Below, in pieces: positions 36,075 to 43,775 of a stretch of 64,000 nt of DNA (position 1 is the stretch's first letter; the number at the start of each line of letters is the position of its first letter). The position numbers and the translations under genes are program-made. Under the pieces are notes generated by a model, which did no database searches, was not told the origin of the DNA, and saw nothing but the letters and a program-made list of their open reading frames with translations. Source of the stretch: Luteitalea sp. TBR-22 (GTDB taxonomy: Bacteria > Acidobacteriota > Vicinamibacteria > Vicinamibacterales > Vicinamibacteraceae); contig NZ_AP024452.1 of assembly GCF_016865485.1 (NCBI RefSeq), positions 3,556,501 through 3,620,500 on the forward strand. The letters run 5' to 3'.

Positions 36075-36080
36075 TATACT
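36075..36080 (+). promoter_or_regulatory. -10 box TATACT
   Basis: TATACTCCGCG differs by one base from the boxes at 33826 and 34729. It lies 31 nt before ATG 36112. Confidence 0.45.
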
Positions 36081-36111
36081 CCGCGCGTCCGCGCATCCCG
36101 CGCGTCGCCCC

Positions 36112-37515
36112 ATGACCCACACACCTCGTCGCCAGTTCATCAAGCAGGGCCTCCTCGGCACGGCCGGCGCCACCATCGCCAGCCTCGGCACGAGCGCGAA
36201 GTCCTACGCCGCCATCCAGGGCGCCAACGACCGCATCAACCTCGCGGTGATCGGCGTCCGCAACCAGGGCACCGTGCACCTGAACGCCTGGTGCGGCCTG
36301 AAGGACAGCCACAACGTCGCCGTCCGCACCGTGTGCGACGTCGACGAGCGCCTCTGGGCTCCCGCGGTGTCCCTCGTGTCCGGCAAGTCCGGCATCACGC
36401 CGACGACGCAGTGGGACCTGCGCAAGGTGTTCGAGGACAAGACCATCGACGCCGTCTCGATCGTCGTGCCCAACCACTGGCACGCGCTGGCGATGATCTG
36501 GGCGGTGCAGGCGGGCAAGCACGTGTACGTCGAGAAGCCCGCCTCCCACAACATCTGGGAAGGCCGGCGGATGATCGAGGCCGCCCGCAAGTACGACCGG
36601 TTCGTGCAGGTGGGCCTCAACAACCGATCGGGCATCGCGGTGCGTGAGGCGATCGCGTTCCTGCACGGCGGCGGCATCGGCAAGCTCTACATGGCGCGCG
36701 CACTCTGCTTCAAGGCGCGCGACTCCTATGGCGTCGCCAAGGAGGGACCGACGCCGGCGGAGTTCCATTACGACATGTGGGTCGGGCCGGCCGCGTGGCA
36801 GCCCTACGCCGAGAAGCGCACCCACTACAACTGGCACTGGTACTGGAACACCGGCAACGGCGACACGGGCAACACCGGACCGCACCAGCTCGACATCGCG
36901 CGCTGGGGCCTGCGCAAGGACGAGCACCCGGTGACGGTGTACTCGGCCGGCGGCATCTACGGCTTCCGCACCGACGATGCGACGCAGACGCCGGGGAGAC
37001 GCGTGTACGGCGACGTCGAGGCCTACGGGCACGATCGCACCACGCAGGAGACGCCGAACACGCAGACGGCGACCTACAAGTACGCCGACGGCACGCTGCT
37101 CGAGATGGAGACGCGCGGCCGCTACACCAATCACGAGGGCAGCCAGGGCCAGGAGGTGGGCAACCTGTTCTTCGGCGAGGACGGGTGGCTGGAGATCAGC
37201 GGCGGCACCTGGCGGGCGTTCAAGGGACGCAGCCGCGAGCCCATCGCCGGGTCGAAGCCGGACACGCCCGACGGCAACCACTGGGCCAATTTCATCGAGG
37301 CCCTGCGCGCGAACCGCAAGGCCGAGCTGCACGCCGACATCCACGAGGGGCACCTGTCGACATCGCTGTGCCACCTGGCCAACATCTCGTACCGCACCGA
37401 GCAGGCGCTGCGGTTCGACGGCGCGAAGGAGCAGTTCGTCGGCGCGCCGGCCGCCGACGCCCTGTTGAGGCGCCCCGCCTACCGCCAGGGCTTCGAAGTG
37501 CCGTCGCAGGTGTAG
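36112..37515 (+). CDS. Tat-exported Gfo/Idh/MocA-family oxidoreductase
   Basis: A 467-residue NAD(P)-dependent oxidoreductase. The N-terminus has a Tat signal (RRQFIKQGLLGTAGATIASL). The Rossmann start INLAVIGVRNQG and the hallmark EKPASHNIWEGRRMIEAAR identify Gfo/Idh/MocA, and the later NWHWYWNTGNGDTGNTGPHQ is typical of the periplasmic subgroup widespread in Acidobacteria, Planctomycetes and Bacteroidetes that acts on sugars. The exact sugar substrate is unknown. ATG 36112 gives a proper Tat N-region; an upstream extension of 23 codons does not. Confidence 0.9.
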   Translation: MTHTPRRQFIKQGLLGTAGATIASLGTSAKSYAAIQGANDRINLAVIGVRNQGTVHLNAWCGLKDSHNVAVRTVCDVDERLWAPAVSLVSGKSGITPTTQWDLRKVFEDKTIDAVSIVVPNHWHALAMIWAVQAGKHVYVEKPASHNIWEGRRMIEAARKYDRFVQVGLNNRSGIAVREAIAFLHGGGIGKLYMARALCFKARDSYGVAKEGPTPAEFHYDMWVGPAAWQPYAEKRTHYNWHWYWNTGNGDTGNTGPHQLDIARWGLRKDEHPVTVYSAGGIYGFRTDDATQTPGRRVYGDVEAYGHDRTTQETPNTQTATYKYADGTLLEMETRGRYTNHEGSQGQEVGNLFFGEDGWLEISGGTWRAFKGRSREPIAGSKPDTPDGNHWANFIEALRANRKAELHADIHEGHLSTSLCHLANISYRTEQALRFDGAKEQFVGAPAADALLRRPAYRQGFEVPSQV

Positions 37516-37524
37516 CGGGGCTCT

Positions 37525-38505
37525 TCAGTGCGTGCTGGCGAGCAACGGCGCCAGCACGCGCGCCAGATCGTCGTCGGCCTTCGGCTGCGCGACGTCCCTG
37601 AACAGGAACCACCGCTCCTCGTGCGCCGCCGATCCGCCCGGCGGCAGCGAGGCGAGCACGCCGAGCGTCTCGAGCTCGATGAAGGCGCCGGCGGTGTAGG
37701 TCTCGGTGTTGACGCCGCCGTCAGGGTAGGTCGCCCCGTCCTTCCAGTCGTAACGCTTGACGAACAGCTGCCCGGCCCGGTGGTACGCCGCCCAGTTCTG
37801 GTGGTTGGCAATCCCGATCTTCTGGGAACCCTGGCGCGCCGCGTCGTTGTGCAGCCGCAGGAACTTCGGCCCGATCTGCCAACGCGGGTCCGACAGGTCC
37901 GTGTACGCCCACAACGTCACCTGCCGCACCGGCAACAGCGCGTCGTCGTGGCTGGCATACGGCTCCTGCGGCAGGATCACCGTGCCGCCGCCGTTCATGA
38001 TCGTCAGCGCCCAGGGCGCGACCTGGATGTCCCACAACGACGTGTTCTCGAGGCGGTGGCCGACGGTCACGCCCGAGCCGGTCTCGGCCAGCGTCACCGT
38101 CATCACCTTGCGCAGTCCGGTCCGGGGCTCCACGTCCTGCGTGAGCGTGGCGGTGCGGCCCTCGACCTTGACGTCGACCGGCGCGTTGTCGGGCGAGTAG
38201 CTGCGGGGCATGTGCTCGGGCCCGGCCCACAGCCGGTGCCCGCCCCACGGCTTCCAGTCGCCGAGTGCCGTCTTGACCGTCGTCTCGGGCACCCAGCCCA
38301 GGAGGTTGTCGCCTCCCACGAAGCCGTAGCGCAGGATGCGCGGGCCGATCTCGGTGGCCAGCAGCACCTCCACCGTTCCGTTGGTCATCCGCACGCACTG
38401 TCCCTGTCCGGGGCACGCCACCCGCTGCACCGTCACCTCCGCACGCGCTGGCATCGCCGAGGCGACCGCCAGGGCCACCACCAGCCCGATCACGGTTCTG
38501 CGCAT
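37525..38505 (-). CDS. Secreted DUF4380 protein (aldose-epimerase-like fold)
   Basis: A 326-residue protein with a signal peptide (RRTVIGLVVALAVASAMPARA). EIGPRILRYGFVGGDNLLG and GGHRLWAGPEHMPRSYSPDN are characteristic of DUF4380, a family with a galactose-mutarotase-like fold. A role in sugar recognition outside the cytoplasm is inference, supported by the convergent Tat-exported Gfo/Idh gene. ATG 38505 is 6 nt after the -10 box TAAGAT. Confidence 0.82.
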   Translation of the reverse strand: MRRTVIGLVVALAVASAMPARAEVTVQRVACPGQGQCVRMTNGTVEVLLATEIGPRILRYGFVGGDNLLGWVPETTVKTALGDWKPWGGHRLWAGPEHMPRSYSPDNAPVDVKVEGRTATLTQDVEPRTGLRKVMTVTLAETGSGVTVGHRLENTSLWDIQVAPWALTIMNGGGTVILPQEPYASHDDALLPVRQVTLWAYTDLSDPRWQIGPKFLRLHNDAARQGSQKIGIANHQNWAAYHRAGQLFVKRYDWKDGATYPDGGVNTETYTAGAFIELETLGVLASLPPGGSAAHEERWFLFRDVAQPKADDDLARVLAPLLASTH

Positions 38506-38511
38506 GGCCGC

Positions 38512-38517
38512 ATCTTA
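38512..38517 (-). promoter_or_regulatory. -10 box TAAGAT, probable leaderless promoter
   Basis: GGTAAGAT on the minus strand ends 6 nt before ATG 38505. Confidence 0.5.
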
Positions 38518-38576
38518 CCCTCGGGCACGGCCACTCCGGCGGCGAGCGGCCGTTCGGTCGCGCCCGGCCCTGACGT

Positions 38577-38582
38577 TACCCT
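38577..38582 (+). promoter_or_regulatory. -10 box TACCCT, probable leaderless promoter
   Basis: GTTACCCT ends 10 nt before ATG 38593; no Shine-Dalgarno sequence is present. Confidence 0.4.
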
Positions 38583-38592
38583 TGTCGAACTC

Positions 38593-40152
38593 ATGCCCGG
38601 ACGCAGCCCCCTCTTCAATCGCCTGGCGCGCGTCATGCGCGCCGCCGCCCCCACCACGCCACAGGCTCCCGCGGTCACCCCGCCGTCACCGTCGCGCCGT
38701 GCCTTCCTCGCGCATACGGCGGCCCTGGCGGCTGTTGCCGCCGGCGGTCGGGTGAGCGCGGCCGGGGCGCCACGCGTCGCCATCGTCGGCGCCGGATTGG
38801 CGGGCCTGCTCTGCGCCGATCGCCTGCAGTCGGGCGGCATCGTGCCGGTGGTGTACGAGGGACAGGCTCGCGTCGGCGGTCGATGTCGATCCCTCCGGGG
38901 CTTCTTCCCCGGCCAGGTCGCCGAGCTCGGCGGCGAGTTGATCGACACGCAGCACAAGACCATGCTCGGCCTGGCCAACCGGTTCGGCCTGGCGCTGGAG
39001 GACATGGGCAAGCAACCCGGCGAGGAGACCTTCTTCTTCGGCGGCACGCACTACACCGAGGACGAGGTCATCGCCGAGTACCGTGTGCTCGCGCCGCGGA
39101 TGCGCGAGGACATGAAGACGTCGTCGGGAGCGCCGACCGCCTTCAGCTCGACGCCGGGTGACGTCGCGCTCGACAACACCGACCTGGCCACCTACCTGGC
39201 GACGCGGGCGGCGGACCTGCCGCTGATCCGCGCGCTGATCACCATCGCGTACGAGGGCGAGTACGGGCTGCCGGCGAGCCAGCAGTCGTGCCTGAACCTG
39301 CTGCTGTTCATCCACGCCGACCGCCGCTCCTATTGGCAACCCTGGGGCGTGTTCAGCGACGAGCGCTATCACGTGGTCGACGGCAACGACCGGATCGCCC
39401 AGGGACTGCTGGCCGATTTCAGCGGCGTCGTCGAGTACGGGCGCGCCCTGCGAGGACTGCGCCGCACGGCCTTCGGCGACTACGAGCTCCGGTTCGCGAG
39501 CGGCGCCCCGGTCACGGCCGACGTCGTGGTGGTGACGCTGCCCTTCTCCGTCCTGCGCACGCTCGACCTCGATCCGTCGCTGGGCCTGTCGAACGGGAAG
39601 CGGCACGCCATCGACACCCTCGGCTACGGCACCAACGCCAAGACGATGGTCGGCTTCGGTTCCGCGCCCTGGTCAACGCAGTACGGTGGCAACGGCTCGG
39701 CCTACACCGACCTGGCCAACGTGCAGCAGGTGTGGGAAACCAACCCGACGCGTCACGGCGCCGGCGCGATCCTCACCGACTTCGCCTCCGGCCCTCGTGG
39801 CGCGCAACTGCGCGTGGACCGGCTCCAGTCGCAGGTCAGCGCATGGCTGGGCGACCTCGACACCGTGTGGCCCGGGGTGGCGGCAGCGGCCTCGCGCGAC
39901 GGTCGTGCGTACCGCGCGGCACTCGCGCCGTGGCCGACCTCGCCGTGGGCCCTGGGCTCCTACACCTGCTACAGGCCCGGGCAGTTCACGACCGTCGCCG
40001 GCTACGAGGGCCAGCGCGCGGGACACCTGCACTTCGCAGGCGAGCACACCGACTCGTTCTACTCCTGGCAGGGCTTCATGGAAGGCGCCTGCCTCTCGGG
40101 CCTCGCCGCCGCAAATGCCATCCTGGCCGACGTGAAGAAGGGCCTGGTGTGA
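38593..40152 (+). CDS. Tat-exported flavin amine oxidase
   Basis: A 519-residue FAD-dependent amine oxidase. A twin-Arg signal (SRRAFLAHTAALAAVAAGG, R35-R36) precedes the FAD-binding start RVAIVGAGLAGLLCADRLQ (61-79). Further family segments are EGQARVGGRCRS, AELGGELIDTQHKTM and, near the end, LHFAGEHTDSFYSWQGFMEGA, which closes the FAD site. It oxidises amines to aldehydes, releasing ammonia and hydrogen peroxide; the substrate is unknown. ATG 38593 is the only start giving a normal Tat N-region. It is divergent from DUF4380 and 49 nt before the Sua5 gene. Confidence 0.9.
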   Translation: MPGRSPLFNRLARVMRAAAPTTPQAPAVTPPSPSRRAFLAHTAALAAVAAGGRVSAAGAPRVAIVGAGLAGLLCADRLQSGGIVPVVYEGQARVGGRCRSLRGFFPGQVAELGGELIDTQHKTMLGLANRFGLALEDMGKQPGEETFFFGGTHYTEDEVIAEYRVLAPRMREDMKTSSGAPTAFSSTPGDVALDNTDLATYLATRAADLPLIRALITIAYEGEYGLPASQQSCLNLLLFIHADRRSYWQPWGVFSDERYHVVDGNDRIAQGLLADFSGVVEYGRALRGLRRTAFGDYELRFASGAPVTADVVVVTLPFSVLRTLDLDPSLGLSNGKRHAIDTLGYGTNAKTMVGFGSAPWSTQYGGNGSAYTDLANVQQVWETNPTRHGAGAILTDFASGPRGAQLRVDRLQSQVSAWLGDLDTVWPGVAAAASRDGRAYRAALAPWPTSPWALGSYTCYRPGQFTTVAGYEGQRAGHLHFAGEHTDSFYSWQGFMEGACLSGLAAANAILADVKKGLV

Positions 40153-40189
40153 CGCGGACCGGCCCACGGGCCGGTTCGTCCCACCCGGG

Positions 40190-40195
40190 TATCAT
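40190..40195 (+). promoter_or_regulatory. -10 box TATCAT, probable leaderless promoter
   Basis: GGTATCAT ends 6 nt before ATG 40202 of the Sua5 gene. Confidence 0.5.
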
Positions 40196-40201
40196 CGAAC
40201 G

Positions 40202-41155
40202 ATGGTCCGCGCCGAGGACATCCACGCGGCCGTCACGGCCCTTCGTGCCGGCCACGTCGTCGGGCTGCCGACCGAAACGGTCTACGGGCTCGCCGGCGAC
40301 GCCTCCAATCCTGCAGCCGTCGCCCGCATCTTCGCCATCAAGGGACGACCGGCCACGCACCCGGTGATCGTCCATGTGCGCGACGCCGACGCGGCGCGCA
40401 CGTGGACCCGCACCTGGACAGCGGCGGCTGCCGCACTGGCGCACCGCTTCTGGCCCGGCCCCCTCACCCTGGTGCTTCCCAAGGCCGATCACGTGCTGCC
40501 CCAGGTGACCGGCGGGCAGGACACGGTGGCGCTGCGTGTCCCCGCGCACCCGGTCGCGCAGGCCGTGCTGCAGGCCTTCGACGGCGGACTCGCCGCGCCG
40601 TCGGCCAATCGTTACGGCCGCGTCAGCCCGACCACCGCCGCGCACGTGCGCGCCGATCTCGGCGAGGAAGTCGCCCTCGTGCTCGATGGCGGCCCCTGCG
40701 ACGTCGGCCTGGAGTCGACCATCGTCGACTGCACCACCGACCTGCCGCGGGTACTGAGGCCAGGGCGCATCACGGCCGAGGAGATTGCGTCCGCAGCGGG
40801 TGGACTCGGCGAGGTCTCCGGCGAGGTGCCGCGCGTGCCTGGCAGCGTCGTCTCCCACTACGCACCGCGGACGCCCGTCGAGATCGTCGAGCCCGGATCG
40901 CTGGCCGGCGCCATCGACGCGCACAGGACGCGCGGCGAGCAGGTGGCCGTCCTCGCTCCCGGTGCGGGCGCTCTCTCGGGCGTCAGCGCCGGAATCGACG
41001 CCGATGCCGATGCGCACGCGTTCGGTCGACGACTGTACGCGCATCTGCGTGCACTCGATGCCACCGGAGCCGACGTCATCCTCGTCGCGCAGCCGCCTGC
41101 CGGTGCGGCCTGGCAGGCCGTGCACGACCGCCTGCGGCGAGCGGCCGCCCGTTAG
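40202..41155 (+). CDS. L-threonylcarbamoyladenylate synthase (Sua5 type)
   Basis: A 317-residue enzyme for the first step of the tRNA t6A modification (threonine, bicarbonate and ATP to threonylcarbamoyl-AMP). The YrdC core covers about 1-200: GLPTETVYGLAGDA, IFAIKGRPATHPVIVHV, FWPGPLTLVLPK, AAPSANRYGRVSPT and LESTIVDC. The HYAPRTPV linker and roughly 100 further residues form the C-terminal Sua5 domain, so this is the long Sua5 rather than the short TsaC/YrdC form. It acts in the cytoplasm. The stop overlaps the convergent SCO gene by 4 bp. Confidence 0.95.
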   Translation: MVRAEDIHAAVTALRAGHVVGLPTETVYGLAGDASNPAAVARIFAIKGRPATHPVIVHVRDADAARTWTRTWTAAAAALAHRFWPGPLTLVLPKADHVLPQVTGGQDTVALRVPAHPVAQAVLQAFDGGLAAPSANRYGRVSPTTAAHVRADLGEEVALVLDGGPCDVGLESTIVDCTTDLPRVLRPGRITAEEIASAAGGLGEVSGEVPRVPGSVVSHYAPRTPVEIVEPGSLAGAIDAHRTRGEQVAVLAPGAGALSGVSAGIDADADAHAFGRRLYAHLRALDATGADVILVAQPPAGAAWQAVHDRLRRAAAR

Positions 41156-41817
41156 CCCGGTGGACGATCGCCCCCCGCGCCCGTCAGCAGTGCCGCGTCC
41201 TCGACGAGGTGATCCAGCTCCGCGGGCTGCAGTCCGTTGTAGATCCCGCGGATGCGCCCGCCGCCGTCGACCAGGAGCAGCTTCTCCGAGTGCACCAGTG
41301 GCGCGCCGTCCTCTCCTGACGGCGAACGCGCGTCCATCGCGAAGTAGCGGTCGCGCGCGAGTCGCGAGATCTCGGTGCGCGCGCCAGTCACGAACGTCCA
41401 CGTGTCGGCATCAGCGCGGTTGCGGGACGCGAACGCGGCAAGGATCGCCGGCGTGTCCGTTTCTGGCGTCACCGAGTACGCGACGACGCGCAGGCCCGTG
41501 CCACGCGTGCGGTCCGCGACGGTGCGCAGGCTGCCCATCAGTCGCGGGCAGATGTTGGGACACTGCGTATACAGGAAGCTCACGACGTGCACCTGCCCCC
41601 GCACGTCATCGTCGGTGAACGGCGCGCCGGTGTGTGCCTGCAGGCGGAAGGGCCCGACCCGGTGCGCCACCGGCGACCAGTGCGGGGTGAAGGTCGCCTC
41701 GTCGTAGTACGGCAGCGGCGCATCGACGGCCGGCGGTGGCCCACCGTGAACCGGCAGGACCAGTGCGGCGATCACGGCCGTGCCGATGGCGAGGGCTGCG
41801 AATCCTCTGGTCGTCAT
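41152..41817 (-). CDS. SCO1/SenC-family copper protein
   Basis: A 221-residue thioredoxin-fold protein anchored or secreted by an N-terminal hydrophobic segment (FAALAIGTAVIAALVLPV). The copper/redox site is complete: C86 and C90 in TQCPNICPRLM and H176 in LVHSEKLLL. SCO proteins deliver copper to the Cu-A site of cytochrome oxidase or act as thiol-disulfide reductases; no oxidase gene is in the window. Its ATG overlaps the upstream gene's stop (ATGA), making it the third gene of a coupled operon. Confidence 0.92.
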   Translation of the reverse strand: MTTRGFAALAIGTAVIAALVLPVHGGPPPAVDAPLPYYDEATFTPHWSPVAHRVGPFRLQAHTGAPFTDDDVRGQVHVVSFLYTQCPNICPRLMGSLRTVADRTRGTGLRVVAYSVTPETDTPAILAAFASRNRADADTWTFVTGARTEISRLARDRYFAMDARSPSGEDGAPLVHSEKLLLVDGGGRIRGIYNGLQPAELDHLVEDAALLTGAGGDRPPG

Positions 41818-42245
41818 GATCGAGGCCTCGCGACCGGTGCTCCCGTCATCGTGCCCGGCGCGCACGGGTAGGCATTGACGAACCCGTACCGTCGCCCGGC
41901 ACGCACTTCGTAATTGAGATAGAGCCGTCCCTGCTCGTCCCAGGACTGCTGCACGCCCTCCTCCCGGCCATCGACGTAGTGCCGGAGCTCGTAGGGCTGC
42001 CCATTGCTGCGCCACGTGCGGTACTCGCCGTGGTACGCGCCGTTGCGGTGAGTCGACTGCGAGCGCAGCCGTCCGTTCGGCCACCAGGTGCGTGCCACGC
42101 CCTCGCGCACGCCGCCCTTCAGGGTCTCGCGCGAGGCCAGCGTGCCGTCGGCATACCTGGTCTCCACCTCCCCGAGGGCCGGTGCCGGGGGCGTTTCGAG
42201 GGACAGGACGACCAGGGTCACCAGCAGCAGGCTCCGCGCGATCAC
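41814..42245 (-). CDS. YwqK-like repeat protein, exported
   Basis: A 143-residue protein with an N-terminal signal or anchor (ARSLLLVTLVVLSLETPPAPA) and MORN-like repeats of the YwqK type: TWWPNGRLRSQSTHRNGAYHGEYRTW, read in parts, SNGQPYELRHYVDGREEG and DEQGRLYLNYEV. Databases often call such proteins YwqK antitoxins, but the signal sequence and the operon with YHYH and SCO proteins point to an envelope role. GTG 42245 overlaps the YHYH stop (GTGA), and its own stop overlaps the SCO start. Confidence 0.8.
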   Translation of the reverse strand: MIARSLLLVTLVVLSLETPPAPALGEVETRYADGTLASRETLKGGVREGVARTWWPNGRLRSQSTHRNGAYHGEYRTWRSNGQPYELRHYVDGREEGVQQSWDEQGRLYLNYEVRAGRRYGFVNAYPCAPGTMTGAPVARPRS

Positions 42246-42994
42246 CCCAGCCTCCCGGCGGCGCCGCGGAAGCAGCCCGAGATGTACGGTGGGGCCGACA
42301 CCACGTGATAGTGGTAGATGCCTGCCGGCACCTCGCGCGTCGCGTGCGTGTGTCCGTTGCAGCTGTCGAGCGCCGACGGCACCGACCCGTCCTGGTCGCG
42401 AGGCCCGTACACCGGGAAGCCATCGAGCAGCACGCCGATCAGGCTGTCGGCGCCGCGGTTGGACGTGAGCCAGAGGGGTTCGACGTGGTAGTGGTACTGG
42501 CCGGTCTGCTGCGGGTGGCCGTTGAACCGATCGAACGTCAGGATCTCCTGCGCGAGCGGCGAACGCCCCGCCGCGTACTGGTTGAAGATGGCCACGCCGT
42601 TGACGGCGATGCCGATGGGGCCCAGGGGTGTGTCCGAGGCGGTGCCGACGGCCGGCGAGGCAGCCACCTGCATGGACAGCGACTGCGTGGCGATCTGGTT
42701 GGGGGCCATCACCATGCCGGCGTGCGGCGCCTCGTACATGGCGTGCCCGCGACCCCAGTAGGGGCTCACGTGGTCGGGCACGCCGTTGGAGCGCAGGCTG
42801 ACCGTGGTGCCCGACTGCGCGACCGTGACGGCCGACTGGAACTGCGCGTAGATGCCGCGTGTGTCGACGCCGGCGGCGACCGGGGTGGCGCTCGTCGAGG
42901 CGCTCGCCGTCGTCGACGTGGTGGGCGCCGTGGGGGAGCCCGAGTTGCAGGCGGTGGCCAGGACCACCAGGGCCGTGATGCCAATCAATCGCAT
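42242..42994 (-). CDS. YHYH-domain lipoprotein
   Basis: A 250-residue lipoprotein with lipobox LATAC (C16), then a Ser/Thr-rich linker and the YHYH domain, including QYHYHVEPLW and IYHYHVVSAPP, which carry the clustered His that name the family. The His-rich motifs and the coupled SCO gene suggest metal (copper) handling, which is inference. GGAGG precedes ATG 42994 by 8 nt; TATGGT (complement of 43015-43020) is a possible -10. It heads the three-gene operon and is divergent from the response regulator. Confidence 0.88.
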   Translation of the reverse strand: MRLIGITALVVLATACNSGSPTAPTTSTTASASTSATPVAAGVDTRGIYAQFQSAVTVAQSGTTVSLRSNGVPDHVSPYWGRGHAMYEAPHAGMVMAPNQIATQSLSMQVAASPAVGTASDTPLGPIGIAVNGVAIFNQYAAGRSPLAQEILTFDRFNGHPQQTGQYHYHVEPLWLTSNRGADSLIGVLLDGFPVYGPRDQDGSVPSALDSCNGHTHATREVPAGIYHYHVVSAPPYISGCFRGAAGRLG

Positions 42995-43041
42995 GTGCGT
43001 GCCTCCATGCCAGGACCATACGGGCGGCGCCTTGCGGAATC

Positions 43042-43073
43042 CTGAAGCGCGGACCTTCAGATTTGCGTAAGGT
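43042..43073 (+). promoter_or_regulatory. Dyad CTGAAG-7-CTTCAG and -10 box before the response regulator
   Basis: CTGAAG (43042-43047) and CTTCAG (43055-43060) form a 19-bp dyad directly upstream of TAAGGT (43068-43073), which ends 12 nt before GTG 43086. The dyad lies in the 91-bp region shared with the divergent YHYH operon (its -10-like TATGGT is at 43015-43020), a natural place for the OmpR-type regulator to bind. Confidence 0.4.
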
Positions 43074-43085
43074 GGTGACGCCATC

Positions 43086-43775
43086 GTGAGTCTCGCCGTG
43101 CGCGCCCGCATCCTCCTCGTGGAAGACGACGACCGACTGGGCCGGCAGGTCGCCGACAACCTGGCGGCGGCCGGCTTCGACGTGACGTGGCGGACGCGCG
43201 GCGACGCCGTGGAGGACGACGACCTGGGCGCGGCCAGCCTCGTGGTGCTCGACCTGATGCTGCCGGGGGCGCACGGACTCGACGTGCTCAAGCGGATTCG
43301 CGAGCGGGCCCACCCGGTGCCCGTGCTGGTGCTCAGCGCGCGGCAGGACACCCGCGACAAGGTGCGCGCCTTCGAGCTCGGCGCCGACGACTACCTCGCC
43401 AAGCCGTTCTGGCCGGAGGAACTGCTCGCGCGCGTGCGGGCCCGGCTCCGCCGCCCGGCCCTCGCCGACGCCGGCCGCGCCATCGACTTCGGACCGCTAC
43501 GCGTCGATCCCGACACGCGGCGCGTCACCGTCGAGGGCACCCCGGTCGACCTGACGCGCGCGGAGTTCGCCATCCTCGCCGCGCTGGCGCGGCGCCCCGG
43601 GGCCGCCGTGTCGCGCGCCGCCCTCGTCCAGTCGGCCCTGGATCCGGAACGCGACGGCGACGAGCGCACGCTGGACGTGCACGTGTCGCGGCTGCGCAAG
43701 AAGCTGGGTGCCGCCGGGCGTCTCGTCGGCACGGTCTGGGGCGTCGGCTACCGGCTTGCGGAGCCAGCGCCGTGA
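43086..43775 (+). CDS. OmpR-family response regulator
   Basis: A 229-residue two-domain regulator. The receiver has the acidic pair in VEDDD (13-16), phospho-acceptor D56 (VVLDLMLPG) and K106 (YLAKPF). The C-terminal winged helix runs from about 130 with LTRAEFAILAALARRPG and LDVHVSRLRKKL ... VWGVGYRL, the OmpR/PhoB recognition-helix pattern. Its stop overlaps the histidine kinase GTG (GTGA). Divergence from the YHYH-YwqK-SCO operon suggests that operon as a target. Confidence 0.93.
   Translation: MSLAVRARILLVEDDDRLGRQVADNLAAAGFDVTWRTRGDAVEDDDLGAASLVVLDLMLPGAHGLDVLKRIRERAHPVPVLVLSARQDTRDKVRAFELGADDYLAKPFWPEELLARVRARLRRPALADAGRAIDFGPLRVDPDTRRVTVEGTPVDLTRAEFAILAALARRPGAAVSRAALVQSALDPERDGDERTLDVHVSRLRKKLGAAGRLVGTVWGVGYRLAEPAP

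Noticed and set aside
36034-37374. 446-codon antisense frame over the Gfo/Idh gene
   Set aside because: No recognisable domain; the plus-strand frame carries a Tat signal and family motifs.
41814-42245. YwqK gene as the antitoxin of a toxin-antitoxin pair
   Set aside because: The protein has a signal sequence and is coupled to YHYH and SCO genes; no toxin gene adjoins it.
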